DNA of 64,000 nucleotides from contig CM052357.1 of NCBI GenBank assembly GCA_028551475.1, positions 15,671,931 to 15,735,930 on the forward strand, given 5' to 3'. The notes beneath the pieces were generated by a model that searched no databases, was not told the origin of the DNA, and was given only the letters and a program-made list of their open reading frames with translations. The DNA comes from Casuarina equisetifolia. Taxonomy: Eukaryota; Streptophyta; Magnoliopsida; Fagales; Casuarinaceae. Shown here piece by piece: positions 61,231 through 64,000 of the stretch. A program made the position numbers and the translations under genes. Each line of letters opens with the position of its first letter. The first letter of the stretch is position 1.

Positions 61231-61923
61231 ACGGTTTAGAGTAAAAAGTAGCATGCCGTACAAGGCTAGTCTACTTTTTACGTTTTCTTTCTCTCAGCAC
61301 TCAGAATATTGAAGTCCGTAAAAGGAAGAGAAAACACAATAAAAAGACAGAAAAAGGTATCATGCGGGACGCGACTATCGAGAGTATCGATTTTCTTTTA
61401 ATAGTGCAAGTTTTGTTTTTCTCCCACATCGTATGACAGTATCTATTTTTGAACTGTTTTCCTTTTTCATTCCTTTCCCGTAATTCAAAAAGAAGGCAAG
61501 CGGACGCAAAAGATTTTGAATCTATCCGCGAATGGTGGTATAAAAAGAAAAGCCAAAAATGAAGAGATAAAAAGGCGTAAATGGAGGTTGAATCTGACTC
61601 TCACTGGTGAACTGAAAAGCATTTGGGCCTCGTGTAATAATAGTGGTCTATAATATTAGGTATCGTTTCAACCTTACGGGCTGACTTGAAAAGTCCCTTT
61701 CTCCACTGACAACACAATGTACTGCCGATGTAAGCAATGACCAGAAAAGAGATCTGAACCAAAACGTGTTTAAATACGGGCTGAGAGTTAACAGAGAGAG
61801 GTGGCAAGGGTAAATTAAAGCCAACTCGTAGGATATATGGAGGAGCATGAGCTAATCGATGACGTTTCTCGAGCTAAAAAAAACACTTCTAGTACCCCAT
61901 GTACTGTGCCTTCAGCGGCAGCC

Positions 61924-61945
61924 AACCACGTGCTAACCACGTGCT
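61924..61945. promoter_or_regulatory. Tandem G-box pair
   Basis: AACCACGTGCT occurs twice in direct tandem with an 11-bp period (CACGTG at 61927-61932 and 61938-61943). This spacing puts the two sites about one helical turn apart. Confidence 0.55.
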
Positions 61946-64000
61946 TGATAGCACTCTAAATTGCGTGAGGCAAAACTCTAGTGGCGGTCGATTTCAGATA
62001 GACGACAAGGAGTTTAGAAAATTTGAAGAAATCGATATAGATTTTTTAGTGAGAATAAGAACTTTAGCGAACACTTAAACTAGGAATTGAGAATTAAATT
62101 AATTTTTAATAATAAATCTGTATAATACAACTAGAAATTATAGGCTAAGGCTAGTAGCTCTACAGTCAAAACCAATCAATGAAGACGGAAAGGACATTAA
62201 ACCATGATTTTTCGTGAATGCTTGTTGCCGGGAGAAGATGGATAATTTTCTATAGAATCGTTGATTCCGAAATTAGCGTCGATGATTCTTAGTAAAATTT
62301 TCATTTTAGTGTTGTTGTGACGAGGGCTTTGATCTTGAGAAGGAAAGGGTTTCCTTTCCCGGTTGAAATAGTTATTAAAGTAACAGAGTCGACTGCCGAG
62401 CGTTCATCGGTTGCAAGAAATGACGGAGATGGATTTGCATGATTTTTTTCTTTTGGCAATCACTTCAAAGACCAGGTATTCAAGGACAAAGAAGGTAAGG
62501 AGTTGACTGCAGATTGCAACCAGTGATTGCCAAAATAGCTCAACTCGGATAACCTTAATTTTCTTCAGTAAGCAAATTCCTGATTCTTTGTAAAATATCT
62601 CAAGATATTTTCTCCTCCATTTAAGCCAGCTGAAAAACCAAAGCACTTTATTTTGATGTACTTTTTGCACAAAAAAAATAATATAAAATCCGTTTAGACT
62701 CTTAGTAGTATAAATAACATAAAGTGAGCCCTAGAAGACAAAATACTTGATTATATGTCAGTATTGGAAAGACATGTGGCCACTGCTAGATTTGTTTCTT
62801 GAATTTTCCGGTTAGATTCGTGTAGTCCTGCACGCTTCTCGACTTAGCCTGGGCTGTGGAGTTTGTGAACAGTTTCAAACCAAAGCTGGGAATATGAAAG
62901 GATGAGAAGAGAGGAAAGAAATTCAGCGCTTTATCTGGAAAGGTGTCAAGGAATGATTGTTCAACTTCAGTGGACAGGAAGAGAAAACACCCACAAAATG
63001 TAAAGAGAAAGCCAGATACTATTTGTCGACAGCAACACAAGTGTACGGAACCAATCAACGATATTTATTGGGGGAGGGAAAAAAAAAAAAAAAGGGTCTC
63101 TGCATTTCAGTGCAAATCTTCAGATCGATTTGAAGAGAAAGCTATTCGATGTCCGTTTAGCACAGCCGGTTTATTGAAATTGCTTTAACTTGCTTGTTGC
63201 AGACTGATTCAGAAAAATGGGTTGAAGCATGCGTTCGTTCCACACTAATTCTCACAGTACCGCAAGCATCGGACATTCCTTTTCTCCCGGACTGCGCGAA
63301 CGCATCAAGATCTGGAGGCTTTGGCAAGACAACCGCTGATCCGAAAGGATCTTGTTGAATGTATTGGATGCCCTACTTTGGGATGAACTTTTCTTATTTC
63401 TATAGCCGCATCTGTTTCGTCCACTTCCCTTGTCGTAACAAATAAGCAAGAGTGAGGGGTTGGATCAAAATGAATCATTGTTTGAACAAACAGTCATGGA
63501 TGACGTGTGAATTGACAAAAATTCAGATCTACCAAATCCCTATACGTTTCACCATCCATCTGTGCTTCCTCTTCATGTTGATAGTTACTGTTATTTGAAT
63601 GTCTGATGTCGAGGTCTCAGCCTATTCCAGTTACGAATCCGAGATCAAACCTCTTGACAAACTTGGCTACAATTTCCAGATTTAGCATTACCCGTTTGCT
63701 CTAGTTTTTGTTATTCATTTTATTTAATTTTTTTGGGTTTATTAATTTAATTATTTATTACTACTTTTTTCTGTGTTTCGGGATTTAGCATCGCCAAAGA
63801 GAGCATTAAAAGGGTCTGCGCACCTGAATAGTTAGACAACAGAGAAAATAAAGTAAACAAAAATAGCTTTCTCGTCACTTTTCTTTCTATTGGCTTTCTC
63901 CTTCGCATATCTTAACCACAGAAGGATCCTTAAAAATCATGTGCATCAAAATCACATTTTAAAAGTGTTTCTTAGTTGTTGTTAGTGGTGGGGTATAAGA

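Larger units (their letters stand above)
60781..64000. other. G+C-richer intergenic DNA, no gene recognised
   Basis: Composition changes here to a more gene-flank-like one, but no frame over about 90 codons has a recognisable family. Frames at 60816-61016 and 63252-63449 (minus) are unassigned. The region could be the promoter or untranslated part of a gene lying beyond the window, or hold a non-coding transcript. G-box motifs are listed separately. A poly-A run lies near 63078. Confidence 0.4.

Noticed and set aside
1-64000. tRNA, rRNA and snoRNA genes
   Set aside because: No cloverleaf with internal A and B boxes, no rRNA core motifs and no clear C/D pairs were seen on either strand; the only tRNA-like matches are retroelement primer-binding sites.

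Overview
The window is a gene-poor, A+T-rich piece of a flowering-plant nuclear genome, most likely a eudicot. The evidence is a four-exon GRF-interacting factor gene with eudicot-type residues, plant-size introns, plant chromovirus (Gypsy) and long-LTR Copia fossils, and an L1-type plant LINE. The species cannot be named from the sequence. Only two host genes look whole, and both lie on the + strand in a central island of about 10 kb: a GIF2/GIF3-type transcriptional co-activator (exons between 23098 and 30200) and, 2.4 kb downstream, a single-exon membrane-anchored methyltransferase-like protein (32560-33507). They need not be functionally linked; each has its own promoter-like upstream DNA.

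Layout. 1-18024 is a retroelement stack. An old Gypsy chromovirus (73-18024, LTRs of about 600 bp) holds two solo Copia-type LTRs (280-1908 forward, 2508-4278 reverse), a nearly complete SIRE-like Copia element (6733-15135 with LTRs of about 1.5 kb and a GTGTT target duplication) and a small G+C-rich block (about 16748-16955). 18025-22600 is old intergenic DNA with faint coding relics. 22600-36000 is the gene island. 36000-37400 holds a small LTR-like piece and otherwise nothing recognised.

37400-48350 is a second chromovirus, cut by four LTR insertions (38433-40127, 41642-43099, 43375-44642, 44842-47375). The last of these carries a 5'-truncated LINE (45473-46435) with a 17-bp target duplication. 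48350-54500 holds a reverse-strand Copia fragment (about 50580-52255), a reverse-strand fragment of a protein phosphatase 2C gene (about 52700-53045) and unassigned DNA. 54507-54780 is a long near-perfect palindrome, directly followed by a 265-bp tandem duplication. About 55313-60100 is a third chromovirus on the reverse strand, split by a different LTR (55487-57159). 60100-64000 has no recognised gene, but from about 60800 it is richer in G+C and has a cluster of G-box (CACGTG) sites.

The main biological story is repeated insertion of long-LTR Copia relatives into old chromoviruses. Seven LTR copies share a terminal core. Most of them keep a small hairpin, and several carry their own short tandem array in the middle. 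All retroelements here are broken fossils. No CRISPR array, operon, rRNA or confident tRNA was seen, as expected for this kind of genome.
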